A stretch of DNA of 56,735 nt from JACKAN01 sp964502735 (GCA_964502735.1 CAZCYD010000014.1:1-56735); one strand, 5' to 3'; shown: positions 8,056 through 17,064, counted from the first letter of the stretch. Translations and numbers: made by a program. The notes: generated from the sequence alone by a model not told the origin.

Positions 8056-9891
8056 TTAGTCCAACTCAAATTGATCTTTGTGATTTTTTATCAGACTTTC
8101 TGTTTGTTCTTCCTTTCTTAAGTAGAAAGATCCAATGGCCAGACGTGATAGGCCTGTTCCCATAAAACAGCGAAAAGCTTCTTCTGGTGAATTGACTATG
8201 GGCTCCCCTCTAACATTAAAACTTGTATTTACGAGAACACCCACTCCTGTTTTTTCTTTAAAAGACTGGATAAGATCATAATAAAGTAAATTGTGTTTTT
8301 TATTGACAGTTTGCACTCTGGCTGAAAAATCAACATGAGTAACAGCAGGAATGGTGCTTCGGTGTATATTTAATTTATCTATACCAAAAAGACTATTTTT
8401 TTCATCAGGAATTTCTAGGTGGTGTTGATTTTTTACTGGTGCAACTAACAACATATAGGGACTATATTTACAGGGTAAATCAAACCAATAGTGTGCATCT
8501 TCCTCTATTACACTCGGAGCGAAAGGGCGAAAAGATTCTCGAAACTTGATCTGTAAATTTAGCTCACGCTGAGTGTTGGGAGATATGGGATTGGCCAAAA
8601 TAGAGCGGTTTCCAAGAGCTCGAGGGCCAAATTCCATGGCCCCTTGGTACCAACCTAGAGAGTGATGGTCGGCTAAGTCTTGCGAGGCTTGTGATAGCAA
8701 TTCTCTTCGGGAGAGTTTTTGAAATCTTGCACCCAACTGACTAAGATGAGCGGCTATTTGCTCATCACTATAACTGGGACCCCAGTAACTTCCTTCCATT
8801 TCAGTTAATCGTGTACTGTTTGAAGAGGTATTGTGTAGATCATAGTAGATAGCGAGAGCGGCACCTAATGCCCCACCAGCATCTCCGGAGGCGGGTTGAA
8901 TCCAGAGATTGCTAATGTGAGACTCAGATAATAAACGGCCATTGGCAACACAATTTAGCGCGACACCTCCAGCCAAACATAAATTCATTATTCCATATTC
9001 TTTTGTAAGAGCTCTAACAATTTTAATAATGATCTCTTCAGTTACGACTTGAATAGAAGCTGCTAAATTCATGTGCCTGGGCTCAAGTGGGGACTCTGTT
9101 TGCCTAGGGGGCGCACCAAATAGTTGGTGAAACCTTTCTGAAGTCATAGTAAGGCCATGACAATAATCGAAGTACTCCATGTTGAGTGCAAAACTCCCAT
9201 CTTCTTTGACATCTATTAAGTACTTGTAGATGAGATCTTTGTAAATAGCTTCGCCATATGGAGCTAGGCCCATCAGTTTGTACTCGCCTGAATTGACTTT
9301 GAAGCCACAGTAAGTGGTAAAAGCTGAATAAAGAAGACCTATTGAATGTGGAAAATGTATTTCCTTTATTTTTTTAATTTTATGGTCGTATCCTATGCTA
9401 ACAGAAGTCGTTGCCCATTCACCAACTCCATCCATCGTAAGTATAAGAGCTTCTTGAAAGGGAGAGGGGTAAAAAGCTGAGGCCGCATGACTCAGATGGT
9501 GCTCGCAAAACAATAGATCTTTACACGTAGACTTATTAAATCCCAATTTTTGTAGTTCATCTGAAATAAGCTTCTTCTGAAAGAGTTTTTCCTTAAGCCA
9601 TACAGGTAGCGCATGGCGGAATGAGGAAAAACCTTTCGGCACTGTCGCCAAGTAGGTTTCAATTAAACGCTCAAATTTTAAAAAGGGCTTTTCGTAGTAA
9701 ACAACGGCATCAATGTCATGCGTTTGAGTTCTTGTAAATTCTAAACAAGATTTTATAGCCAGAGAGGGAAATGCAGCATCGTGTTTTATGCGCGAGAATC
9801 TTTCTTCTTGAGCTGCATAAATAATTTTTCCATCTTCAATTAAGGCAATGGCGCTATCATGGTAGTAAGCAGAAATTCCGAGTATTTTCAT
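8056..9891 (-). CDS. NodU/CmcH family carbamoyltransferase, 611 aa
   Basis: Transfers a carbamoyl group from carbamoyl phosphate, via carbamoyl-adenylate, to a hydroxyl of a sugar or natural product. The N-terminal part is the Kae1/TsaD-like domain, starting MKILGISAYYHDSAIAL and containing the conserved HHLSHAASAFYPSPF and the DGVGEW and GGVALNCVANG segments. The C-terminal domain has MEFGPRALGNRSILANP and VNTSFNVRGEPIV, both hallmarks of the family. An upstream extension of the frame to 9945 lacks these features; the ATG at 9891 matches the family start and lies right behind the DUF5989 stop codon. The four-gene neighbourhood (SxtJ-like, DUF5989, SGNH) is a recurrent one, known mainly from glycan-type clusters. 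Confidence 0.93.
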   Translation of the reverse strand: MKILGISAYYHDSAIALIEDGKIIYAAQEERFSRIKHDAAFPSLAIKSCLEFTRTQTHDIDAVVYYEKPFLKFERLIETYLATVPKGFSSFRHALPVWLKEKLFQKKLISDELQKLGFNKSTCKDLLFCEHHLSHAASAFYPSPFQEALILTMDGVGEWATTSVSIGYDHKIKKIKEIHFPHSIGLLYSAFTTYCGFKVNSGEYKLMGLAPYGEAIYKDLIYKYLIDVKEDGSFALNMEYFDYCHGLTMTSERFHQLFGAPPRQTESPLEPRHMNLAASIQVVTEEIIIKIVRALTKEYGIMNLCLAGGVALNCVANGRLLSESHISNLWIQPASGDAGGALGAALAIYYDLHNTSSNSTRLTEMEGSYWGPSYSDEQIAAHLSQLGARFQKLSRRELLSQASQDLADHHSLGWYQGAMEFGPRALGNRSILANPISPNTQRELNLQIKFRESFRPFAPSVIEEDAHYWFDLPCKYSPYMLLVAPVKNQHHLEIPDEKNSLFGIDKLNIHRSTIPAVTHVDFSARVQTVNKKHNLLYYDLIQSFKEKTGVGVLVNTSFNVRGEPIVNSPEEAFRCFMGTGLSRLAIGSFYLRKEEQTESLIKNHKDQFELD

Positions 9892-9892
9892 T

Positions 9893-10042
9893 CTAAAAAA
9901 GTGTGTAAATGAGTGGAGCCAAAGCTGATCCTTTAGAAAACACAAGTAAGATCGCCATTAAGATCATAATAATTAGAATGGGAAATAGAACAATCTTTTT
10001 TTTAATCCAAACAAATTGAAAAAGCTCTTTAATGATGTCCAT
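9893..10042 (-). CDS. DUF5989 family small membrane protein, 49 aa
   Basis: Single-helix membrane protein: MDIIKELFQFVWIKKKIVL, a hydrophobic helix (about 20-36), and the conserved ending GSALAPLIYTLF. Both the length and the C-terminal pattern (GSA-AP-IYTLF) match DUF5989 proteins that accompany NodU-type carbamoyltransferases. A longer frame upstream overlaps the SxtJ-like gene and is not needed. Its stop nearly touches the carbamoyltransferase start. It probably helps to anchor or assemble the enzyme at the membrane; that is inference. Confidence 0.85.
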   Translation of the reverse strand: MDIIKELFQFVWIKKKIVLFPILIIMILMAILLVFSKGSALAPLIYTLF

Positions 10043-10043
10043 T

Positions 10044-10259
10044 CTAAAACTGCTCCTTAAAAGAATGAGATTCGCTAGGCCTCCAATAAGAATTCTTCTT
10101 TGGCTGAGTTTTAAGTTGAATTCTTTTTCTGCCAAATAAGCGAAGAGTGAGCCCATAGGGCGTTAATATTGCATAGAATAAAAGAAACAAAATAAGTGGG
10201 GTTGTCCATTTATGCATGAAAAGTCCAAATTTTATCCATCTTGCTTTTAACATTTGCAT
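10044..10259 (-). CDS. SxtJ family membrane protein (short form), 71 aa
   Basis: The protein reads as the C-terminal half of SxtJ-type proteins: a membrane helix (about 19-35) ending in the conserved LTPYGLTLRLFGRK segment, then SYW and a terminal KEQF, equivalent to the family's P-G-LLRL-G, YW and QF motifs. At 71 aa it is shorter than the usual size of about 130 aa. The ATG has a purine-rich ribosome binding site (AAGAAGGG). First gene of the carbamoyltransferase operon. Role in the cell unknown. Confidence 0.82.
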   Translation of the reverse strand: MQMLKARWIKFGLFMHKWTTPLILFLLFYAILTPYGLTLRLFGRKRIQLKTQPKKNSYWRPSESHSFKEQF

Positions 10260-10589
10260 CAGACCCTTCTTAAATAAATCTCGTACTAATGAATATCTTT
10301 TGGAGATTTCTCTATGATAATTGATATTGCTACATTTAGCAACTCTACTTTGACCAAAAAGAAACTGGTATAACTCTTAAGGATTTCCTGAAAATATTTT
10401 TCATCTTAAACCATCAAATCTTAAATCATCACAAGTTCAACAATTAAGTTCAAAAATTACGCAAAACCATGTCCCTTAACTGGCCGCAGACTGATCCAAC
10501 TTTAATACAGGGGATTTTCCGATCAGAAAACTTGGCCCATACATTGCTTTGGAAGAAATTTGATTTAAAAAATTTAATTGGGAGAATTT
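10260..10589. other. divergent intergenic region, 330 bp
   Basis: A+T-rich spacer between the carbamoyltransferase operon (leftward) and the DUF1328/OmpA cassette (rightward); promoters for both are expected here. I see TTGACC near 10357 with TATAAC downstream, but their 13-bp spacing is too short for a standard promoter. Short ORFs in this stretch do not look like genes. Confidence 0.4.
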
Positions 10590-10766
10590 ATGATTCAAAC
10601 TTCGATTGTTTTTTTTGTTTTGGCCATAGTTGCCTATGTATTTGGAGCCTACGGAATAGCAGGAGTCACGTTAGAAATAGGAAAGACGCTTCTGTGGATT
10701 TTTATCATACTCTCTGCAATATCTTTTATCTATTCATTGTTTAGTGATCGCAAATTAAAACACTAG
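10590..10766 (+). CDS. DUF1328 family small membrane protein, 58 aa
   Basis: Two predicted membrane helices (residues about 4-23 and 30-50) around the sequence GAYGIAGVTLEIGKTLLWIF, which matches the G-GGIAG----I-KILF core of DUF1328/YtjA-type proteins. The ATG at 10590 follows a GGGAGA ribosome binding site; an in-frame TTG four codons earlier is less likely. The next gene, an OmpA lipoprotein, starts 27 bases later, so the two are probably co-transcribed. Family members are often induced by envelope stress; that is known for the family only in general terms. Confidence 0.85.
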   Translation: MIQTSIVFFVLAIVAYVFGAYGIAGVTLEIGKTLLWIFIILSAISFIYSLFSDRKLKH

Positions 10767-10793
10767 AACAATCCACCCAAAAGGAGCATTTAA

Positions 10794-12182
10794 ATGCAAA
10801 GTCAATTCCTCAAACAACCTCTCTTAATATTGAGCGTTGCTATGATGTCTGTTTTTTTTGTGAGTTGTGCGCATAAGTTGAGCCCGGTTCAATTCCCTAC
10901 AACAGCAAGTCCGTCTGAGGAGATAGAAAAACTTGCCAACTCACTAGACGTATCTGCAGAAAACCAAGTTGATGTATTAGCACCAAGGCCATTTCAGCAG
11001 GCTCAGAGTTATTATAAAAAGGCCGTGAGTCAAAATGATAGAGGAAAAGATCCAAATCGTGTTCTTGAATCCTTAGGATACTCTAGAGCATATTTAAACT
11101 TAGCAAGATCCGAGGCTATTGAAGCTGAAAATCAGCTTGAGGGGATAGCTAGTGCCCGAAGGGCAGCTTTAATTGCCGGCTCCAAAGGTACATCTAAGGA
11201 TTTATTTGAGAACTTATCTAAGAAAATAAAAAAACTAGATAGGGAATTTATGAAACTAACTAAAAATTTCGATTCCTTACAAAATATTCGGCCAGAGAAA
11301 AAGGTTGACCTACAAGACAAGTATTTAAACCTAGAATTGCAGTCAATTAAAAATAAACATTTAAAGAAAACTAAGGATTTATTGCGATCCATGCGAAATA
11401 AAGGGGCTGAAGATTTCACTCCAACAGCGTACAAAGAGGCCGTACAAGACTTCAATATGGCTGAGAAAATTATAGAAACAGACCGCTATAACTTACCAAA
11501 AATTAAAACTGCCTCAAAAATGGCCTCGTTAAGCGCCAAAAGGGTTGCAAATCTTTTAGAAACCGCAAAGGCCTCAAAAAATCAAACACCTGAAGAAAGG
11601 GCCATGCTACTCGAAAGTCGTGAGATGGAACTTAGAGAAGCAGAAGCCAGAGCTGCAGAAAAGGAAATGAAGTTGAAGGACAGAGATAGTGAACTCTCTC
11701 AAAAAAGCACTCGTCTAAGCCTGGTTGAAGCGAGTAATCAAGATTTGGAGCAGAAGGCTAAAGAAGAGGAACAGGTGTTAGAGGCTGCCGCTAAGTTCTC
11801 AAAAGACGAGGCTGATGTTTACAGTCAAGATGGACATCTTGTTGTTCGCCTTAAAAAGGTAAATTTTGCTAGCGGTCGTGCTGATTTACCTTCTCAATCT
11901 TTACCCCTACTAGCCAAGGTTAAAGAAGTTATTCAAGAGCTTCGCTCTAAACATGTAAGGGTAGAAGGACATACGGACTCTACTGGGTCTGCTGAGACCA
12001 ATCAGGCTCTTTCAGAAAAGAGAGCCGCTATCGTAGCTAAACATTTTGTGGTTGATAAAATTATAAGCGAGGACCAAGTAGAATTTGTAGGTCATGGGTT
12101 CTCTAAACCACTAGCCACAAACAAAACTAAAGAAGGTCGAGAACAAAACCGTAGAGTCGATATTTTTATAAAGACGGACTAG
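10794..12182 (+). CDS. OmpA-family peptidoglycan-binding lipoprotein, 462 aa
   Basis: Outer-membrane lipoprotein thought to tether the outer membrane to peptidoglycan. It has a lipoprotein signal with lipobox FVSC (Cys near residue 25), a helical DUF4398-like middle with repeated Ala/Lys/Glu-rich coiled-coil segments (about 40-330), and a C-terminal OmpA domain (about 350-462) starting VNFASGRADL. The peptidoglycan (DAP) binding pattern is visible in VEGHTDSTGSAETNQALSEK and the closing REQNRRVDIFI. The ribosome binding site is AAAGGAG. It sits between DUF1328 and a YqjD-like gene in a compact, probably stress-related cassette. Confidence 0.93.
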   Translation: MQSQFLKQPLLILSVAMMSVFFVSCAHKLSPVQFPTTASPSEEIEKLANSLDVSAENQVDVLAPRPFQQAQSYYKKAVSQNDRGKDPNRVLESLGYSRAYLNLARSEAIEAENQLEGIASARRAALIAGSKGTSKDLFENLSKKIKKLDREFMKLTKNFDSLQNIRPEKKVDLQDKYLNLELQSIKNKHLKKTKDLLRSMRNKGAEDFTPTAYKEAVQDFNMAEKIIETDRYNLPKIKTASKMASLSAKRVANLLETAKASKNQTPEERAMLLESREMELREAEARAAEKEMKLKDRDSELSQKSTRLSLVEASNQDLEQKAKEEEQVLEAAAKFSKDEADVYSQDGHLVVRLKKVNFASGRADLPSQSLPLLAKVKEVIQELRSKHVRVEGHTDSTGSAETNQALSEKRAAIVAKHFVVDKIISEDQVEFVGHGFSKPLATNKTKEGREQNRRVDIFIKTD

Positions 12183-12282
12183 TTTTGTACGAACTTCTTT
12201 AACGTTAATTTCTAAGGAAGCTTATGGTGAGAGTTATTATGAAAAGAAGTCAGATTATTTAAACTTAAAGGGAGTTGTTTTT

Positions 12283-12564
12283 ATGGTGGATACAGTAAAA
12301 GAAACAGAGAAAAAATCCAATGGAACTAATTATAACATATCAAGTAATGAAAAGGGTTTGGCACAAAAGATTGATGAGGTTTCTCACAAAGTGGGTAGTA
12401 ATTTGGGCGAAACTATGAACAGAGCTACAGCTCAAGCGGATGAGTACGCAAAAATCACCCGTAAATATGTTGAAGAAAATCCGGTGCAAAGCATAATTAT
12501 TGCAGTAACAGTTGGCATTGTCGCGGGAAGTCTTCTGACGTTAGCACTTCGAGGAAGACATTAG
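12283..12564 (+). CDS. YqjD/ElaB-like (DUF883) membrane-anchored protein, 93 aa
   Basis: A soluble, charged helical N-terminus (residues 1-64) is followed by the typical ENPVQSI motif and one C-terminal membrane helix with small residues (GIVAGSLLTLAL) and a basic end (RGRH). This is the layout of DUF883 proteins such as YqjD and ElaB, which sit in the inner membrane and associate with ribosomes in stationary-phase E. coli. The ribosome binding site is AAAGGGAG. Between the OmpA gene and this one is only about 100 bp without a convincing gene. Confidence 0.85.
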   Translation: MVDTVKETEKKSNGTNYNISSNEKGLAQKIDEVSHKVGSNLGETMNRATAQADEYAKITRKYVEENPVQSIIIAVTVGIVAGSLLTLALRGRH

Positions 12565-12654
12565 GTTTTTTATTGAGCATGGTACCCTCATGTGTGGTAG
12601 TCCCAATTAATTTCAAGAATTCCACGTCACTTGTTTGCTGCGAGGCTAGAGAGA

Positions 12655-13122
12655 ATGAGAAATTTTGAGCAAATTTTATATATTTTGAGCAGTCTGTTAT
12701 CTGCCCAGGTTGGAGCAAGACTTGGAGAGTCTCAATATGAAAAAAAACTGAGAGAATCTATAAAGCGGGAGTTTGTCTCGCACGTTATTAGGGCGTTGTT
12801 AGGATTAATTTTAATCATAATTTTTGCAATTTCACTCTCTTCTATTAATAATCAGGCCGGCTTACTACTATTGGAATACAATGAAGGTTTACTTTTATTT
12901 TTTTTATTTCACGGACTGTTGTTGTGTGGAAGCTCATTGGGAATAATAATGATTATAAAACTAAAATACAGTAAAGAGAATTCCGAGAGCTTAGATATAA
13001 ATGAGAAAAATGATAGAAGTGAGAAAAACATAGACGCTCTTGATGGTTACCGTTTGGCTGCCACTTTTTGCATAGGATTCATTGAGGGGTGGCAAAGAGC
13101 TTCTAACAAATCCGATTCTTAA
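12655..13122 (+). CDS. membrane protein with YqjE/Holin-X-like topology, 155 aa
   Basis: Start chosen at ATG 12655, behind GAGGCTAGAGAGA; a TTG eight codons earlier is the other option. The protein has an amphipathic N-terminal helix region (1-45), two strong membrane helices (about 49-68 and 82-106) and a charged cytoplasmic tail with a second weakly hydrophobic patch. Following directly on a YqjD-like gene, the topology suggests a YqjE-type partner (Holin-X superfamily). The sequence match is by topology and position only, so the family is tentative. Confidence 0.7.
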   Translation: MRNFEQILYILSSLLSAQVGARLGESQYEKKLRESIKREFVSHVIRALLGLILIIIFAISLSSINNQAGLLLLEYNEGLLLFFLFHGLLLCGSSLGIIMIIKLKYSKENSESLDINEKNDRSEKNIDALDGYRLAATFCIGFIEGWQRASNKSDS

Positions 13123-13218
13123 AAAATAATCCCACTTCTTTGCTTTAATTATATCAAATAACCAAATAGTTTGGATTTTCTGGTCTTTTTATTTCCCTGA
13201 AAAGCCAAAAAGTTCTCA

Positions 13219-14311
13219 TTAAAAAGCAAGCCCTAAATCAAAGTACACAGAGCGGATATGATCCGTTTGATGGGTGTTGAGCAAGGATTTTTCGTTTTTA
13301 AGCCCAATGCCCAATATAAGACTGTCAACCCGACCGATGGCCCCAAGAGCTTGTTCGTTACTAGCTAAGGTATAGGTCGCTGAAAGGTTGTTAGAAACAG
13401 CAATGAGTCCACTCCAACGAAAGCATTGCACAACGTCGTCCATAGAAGAAGAAAGAAGTGCCGTACTGAAATGGATTGTAGATCTAAATTTTTGATCTAA
13501 GAAATCAGGCGTAGAAGAGAGACCTAAATCGACAATCGCCCTTTCCCGGATTTTTTCGCCTTTTATTAAAAAACCCAAATTAGTAATTGCAGCTGAAATC
13601 TCTGTCTTCCAAGCAGAATCAAAACTGTATATCAAGCCCGGCTCAATATAGAGTTGCTGACCCGTTTGAATTGCCATTAAATCAAGATCGGAGGTGGCTT
13701 CAATAAGATCCACCTTTTTGTCCACAAAATCTCGAAAGACATATCTGAGGTCTATTCCCAGGCTAAAGCGACGATGATTCTCCAATAAAGCACCGGCTTT
13801 AAAAAACAATTCTGTTTCAATCGCAGCAGTGGATTCTACCTCGAGATAGGCTGGATTAGAAGCTTTTGTTATTAAAACTCCGCGCTGGGGAGTGGCTCCA
13901 ACGGCCCACCACTCATCTTGATACCAAAAATTGAGATGCCCCTGCGAAGAGAGAGCTTTCTCGTGGCTAGAAATTTCATTAAAAACCGAGGGTGTCATCC
14001 TTACTGAGCTTATTAGAAGTTCGAATGACATTAGCCAAATTGTCATCAAATACAAAATTTGCGCGAAAGTGAGAAACCTCTTCAAGACTTAAAGCTGCAG
14101 GATTGCAACTTAATGACATTTCAGAAGTCCTTAAGGATAAACAAGAGCGTCCCAAAACAATATTTTCAACAGTATGACCTGGTCGAGAAAGAATGGGATT
14201 CGGGTATCGACGCACAAATGAAGATCCCGCTGCAATTTCAGCTAAAAACAGCTGTAATAAAAAAAGAAGAGCGATACTCTTTCTCCTCACAGACGTTCTA
14301 CTCACAAGCAC
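13219..14311 (-). pseudogene. outer-membrane-type secreted protein, interrupted by a frameshift
   Basis: Two overlapping minus-strand frames together read as one protein of about 360 aa. The first (14311 or GTG 14305, to 13979) has a signal peptide and the segment NPAALSLEEVSHFRANFVFDD; the second continues with NEISSHEKALSS and a long beta-rich part ending in LGLAF. The second frame has no proper start of its own. The switch lies at a run of five T in the coding strand (coding sequence CCTCGGTTTTTAATG, near 13982). With four T the reading is continuous: DDTLGFNEISSHEKAL. The Asn-Pro-Ala motif and strand-rich C-terminus suggest an outer-membrane beta-barrel or a TraF-like long-chain OMP, with low certainty. 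It may be a true pseudogene, a phase-variable gene or a sequencing error. Confidence 0.6.
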
Positions 14312-14445
14312 ATCCCGAAAATGCTTCTTTGAATGTGCAAGAGGGCCAGTTCAGATTGCTCATCTCCTAAATCATCAATTAAATTAATAATTTGTTGTAG
14401 ATCGCGAATCATTTTATCACTGAGGCTCTGAATTTCTTCTTGCAC
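14302..14445 (-). CDS. possible small helical protein, 47 aa
   Basis: An open frame on the minus strand ends in TGA (14304-14302), overlapping a GTG start (14305) of the next gene in a GTGA junction. A GTG at 14445 would give a 47-aa helical, acidic protein (EEIQSLSDKMIRDLQQIIN). The frame stays open upstream to about 14510 without an ATG. Support is the translational overlap and the protein-like composition; no family is recognised. Confidence 0.3.
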   Translation of the reverse strand: MQEEIQSLSDKMIRDLQQIINLIDDLGDEQSELALLHIQRSIFGMCL

Positions 14446-14495
14446 TCCTCTATCTTTTGTTCCTAACTTTAGATCGTAAAATATGGAGGTGGGAC

Positions 14496-14549
14496 ATGAA
14501 GACTTTTTTTGTGATTGGGCTACTACTCAGACTGCAGTTAGTTTGTTAA
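14496..14549 (+). CDS. possible 17-aa signal-like peptide
   Basis: A very strong ribosome binding site (GGAGGTGGG) precedes an ATG that opens MKTFFVIGLLLRLQLVC and then stops. It reads like the start of a secreted protein cut short. It overlaps the last bases of the convergent HTH regulator gene. It may be a decayed gene start or chance. Confidence 0.25.
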   Translation: MKTFFVIGLLLRLQLVC

Positions 14550-15574
14550 ACTTTGGAATGAAAACTGTGAATTAATATAACCTGAACATTATCTTTAGGT
14601 TTATCTTGATCTTCTCGAACAACTTGAGAAACCAAGTGATGAAAACTAGAAACTAAACCCATTACTTTATGAGCTGCCTCGGAAGATAAAGCATTGACCC
14701 TGACAGAAGAAACACATGGGTTATTTAAACTCGTCGCTTCCCCCCTTGGTTCCACAGAGTATTTTTCTGCTGCTAGGTAAGTCACATACTTAGTAAGACT
14801 TCTCAACTTTGCCAGCCTCAAGCCTGAAAAACTAAAGTCAAGAGGTGAAGGATAGTACTTTCTTCCATCAAATTTTATTAACTGGTTCCAAGTCATTAAG
14901 CCCAGAACTCTTCTAAGATTGTCCTCACTGGTCCCACAGTGGTCAGCTAAAATCAAATCACTATGAGCGGCTAGCTCCTTGTATTCTTTCAACTGAAGGG
15001 CTGCATTAATAAACACACACAAAGGCTCTTCGTGGACAAGGTTTATACTCATCTGAAAGTCTTTGAATCGGCCCTGCAAACTCTGCAAGTTTTGCCCATC
15101 AATAAAAAGAGATACAAAACTTAAAAGCATACTCGGGACGATATCAATAATTTCTAACACATCAGCAAAGTCAGGATCTCTCTCTCCACTCAACCATTTT
15201 TTTAAGATGTGTTGACTATTTATTTTCAGTTCTTTATTTTGATCAACCAACTGGCGGCTCAGCTCTGCCACTGTTGAAATTGGATTAAATTCACCTTGAA
15301 AAGTCCATATGAAATTTCTAAAGTATTCTTCCCACGGAATTTTTAAAACTTTGCACAAATGAAAAAAATCGCTCCACTTGAATTGCTTAAATCCCGCCTC
15401 CCACTTTCCGACTTGATTATAACTATACCCTAACTTCTTACTCAGATCACGTTGGCTCAAATCTCCCCTTAACTCACGCAAAAACTCGCAACACACTTGA
15501 TTGTAATTCAATAAGTCTTGAGCTTTATTTTCAACCCTACCTTTTTCGCATCTGTCATCGTCGATTTCTAGCAT
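14546..15574 (-). CDS. HTH regulator of the TIGR02147/DUF4423 type, 342 aa
   Basis: Probable transcriptional regulator. An N-terminal XRE-like HTH is visible at about residues 30-80 (LSQRDLSKKLGYSYNQVGKWE). The middle and C-terminal part, with LRRVLGLMTWNQLIKFDGRKYYPS and the late segment SSVRVNALSSEAAHKVMGLVSSF, resembles the DUF4423 domain that is common in Bdellovibrionota and Fibrobacter TIGR02147 proteins. The ATG has no good ribosome binding site. It stands alone between a decayed OMP gene and a nitroreductase; the target is unknown. Confidence 0.75.
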   Translation of the reverse strand: MLEIDDDRCEKGRVENKAQDLLNYNQVCCEFLRELRGDLSQRDLSKKLGYSYNQVGKWEAGFKQFKWSDFFHLCKVLKIPWEEYFRNFIWTFQGEFNPISTVAELSRQLVDQNKELKINSQHILKKWLSGERDPDFADVLEIIDIVPSMLLSFVSLFIDGQNLQSLQGRFKDFQMSINLVHEEPLCVFINAALQLKEYKELAAHSDLILADHCGTSEDNLRRVLGLMTWNQLIKFDGRKYYPSPLDFSFSGLRLAKLRSLTKYVTYLAAEKYSVEPRGEATSLNNPCVSSVRVNALSSEAAHKVMGLVSSFHHLVSQVVREDQDKPKDNVQVILIHSFHSKV

Positions 15575-15717
15575 TAATAAGATCTAGCACAGCCAATACT
15601 AAATTTAAATTCATTTTTACAAAAACATGAGTGCACCAGAGAGCTAAATGTATCACCGCTGGATCAAGTGGAGGGGTGTAAGATTTTTATTTTTATAATA
15701 TTGAAATTATATAATTT

Positions 15718-16806
15718 CTATAAATCGATGATCTTATCCACAGACCTACGAAAAGATGGCTTTAAATGAGAGCTTGGATACCCCAAACGAAAACCAAATG
15801 CAGGAAGAAAAAGATCCACTCCAAAGCTCGTTTTGTAGTCTGTATAGACTGACTCTAAAACTCTTTTCTTTTGAGAAGTTAAATTAAATTTTTCTGGTTG
15901 CTTTAAAGCCTGATAAACCATTAAATGATTAGCCATTGGCTGTAGCGCTAAACCCTTTTCTTCAGCTGCAAGCCATATCCTTTGCAGGCACCGGCCTAAG
16001 TTAAAAAAACTTTCCGCAGAAGAGGTATTAGTTACCAAATAGCTGAAAAATAATGCCGTAGACAGAGGTTTTTTGACCGCCTCTCTGGCAATAACTCTCG
16101 AGGTGCCCCAAGGCAAAAAACTGTGAGTGAATGGCCAATTTTTAAAGGTTTTTATCAACAAGATTTCTGACCATTTTATATCCAACTGATGAAAAGGAAT
16201 TCCCCTAGGATTGTCCTCGTCTGCAGATTCCTTCATCTCCTCTAAAAGATGAGTTAAACACACCTGACTTTCCCATCGCACCTTTTCCATTTTTTCAAAT
16301 AACTGCATTAACTGCGGACGAAATTCTGGGCCACTCAAATCCTTAACGCCCAAACTCAATTTGTTGGCTTGCAGCTTCATCCAATCAAGAAAGTCCTGAG
16401 GAATAGGTTTTGGTAAGAAGTATGTACGGTTCGTAACTCTATTGGTAAAAGTCTGAAGAGAAGAAATAAATTTCTCATCACTTTTAAGTTGTGAACCTTC
16501 TGTAATTTTTAGTTTAACACTAAAATCAAAGTAGTTTTCACAATCCGAAAACTCCCCTACATGAAGAAAATAGTTATCGATATCAACAATTAAACTTAAG
16601 CTTTCTACAAAGGCTCCTAGACCTATAAGAGTTGCAGAACCGTCAAAGTCCATACAAGAGGGATGTTGCCGATATTCAGGGTCTACAAACAGTACAATCT
16701 CACCCTTTTCTAAATTTTCAATTCGCAACTGCCAAGGCTGGGCATTGCCTCCTGAAGGTGCCCATCTGGCAACGTCCACCCATTTGTTCAGTTCATCTAT
16801 TGTCAT
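15718..16806 (-). CDS. nitroreductase-like FMN protein, 362 aa
   Basis: The start MTIDELNKWVDVARWAPSGGN ending in AQPW is the classical FMN-phosphate binding segment of the nitroreductase fold, and a second half with ESFFNLGRCLQRIWLAAEEK and LALQPM repeats the fold's second FMN-contact region. At 362 aa it is longer than ordinary nitroreductases (about 200 aa), like the two-lobed nitroreductases of the Acg/Rv2032 kind. Probably an oxidoreductase or flavin-storage protein in the cytoplasm; no substrate can be named. No operon partner; about 260 bp without a gene precede the lipocalin gene. Confidence 0.8.
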   Translation of the reverse strand: MTIDELNKWVDVARWAPSGGNAQPWQLRIENLEKGEIVLFVDPEYRQHPSCMDFDGSATLIGLGAFVESLSLIVDIDNYFLHVGEFSDCENYFDFSVKLKITEGSQLKSDEKFISSLQTFTNRVTNRTYFLPKPIPQDFLDWMKLQANKLSLGVKDLSGPEFRPQLMQLFEKMEKVRWESQVCLTHLLEEMKESADEDNPRGIPFHQLDIKWSEILLIKTFKNWPFTHSFLPWGTSRVIAREAVKKPLSTALFFSYLVTNTSSAESFFNLGRCLQRIWLAAEEKGLALQPMANHLMVYQALKQPEKFNLTSQKKRVLESVYTDYKTSFGVDLFLPAFGFRLGYPSSHLKPSFRRSVDKIIDL

Positions 16807-17064
16807 AGTCTTAGCATTTCACTTAGTGCTTAAAAATAAAACAGAAACCCCTTAAGTTTCTATATATTAAATTTATCCTTTCAAAAGTAGAAACACTTTG
16901 ACCAGGGCGCTAGTCTAAGATCTAGCTATTTCCAATTTTTGAAACTTGGTGGTTAGCTTTTAACCCCACCCGAAATCAACTATCCGTATCCGCAGATTTG
17001 GGTAACTAAAGCTGAAGATCGCAAAAGAAAAGCCCAGACAAGACAACTAAAAGACTGCAAAAAG

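Noticed and set aside
10043..10156. N-terminal extension of the DUF5989 frame
   Set aside because: Overlaps the SxtJ-like gene in another frame; the 49-aa version matches the family length.
10469..10744. 91-aa plus-strand ORF overlapping the DUF1328 gene
   Set aside because: Other frame of a recognised DUF1328 gene; no ribosome binding site.
16984..17000. Sequence ATCCGCAGATTTG resembling the end of palindrome E3
   Set aside because: Only a short match to one arm, no inverted partner nearby; likely chance.
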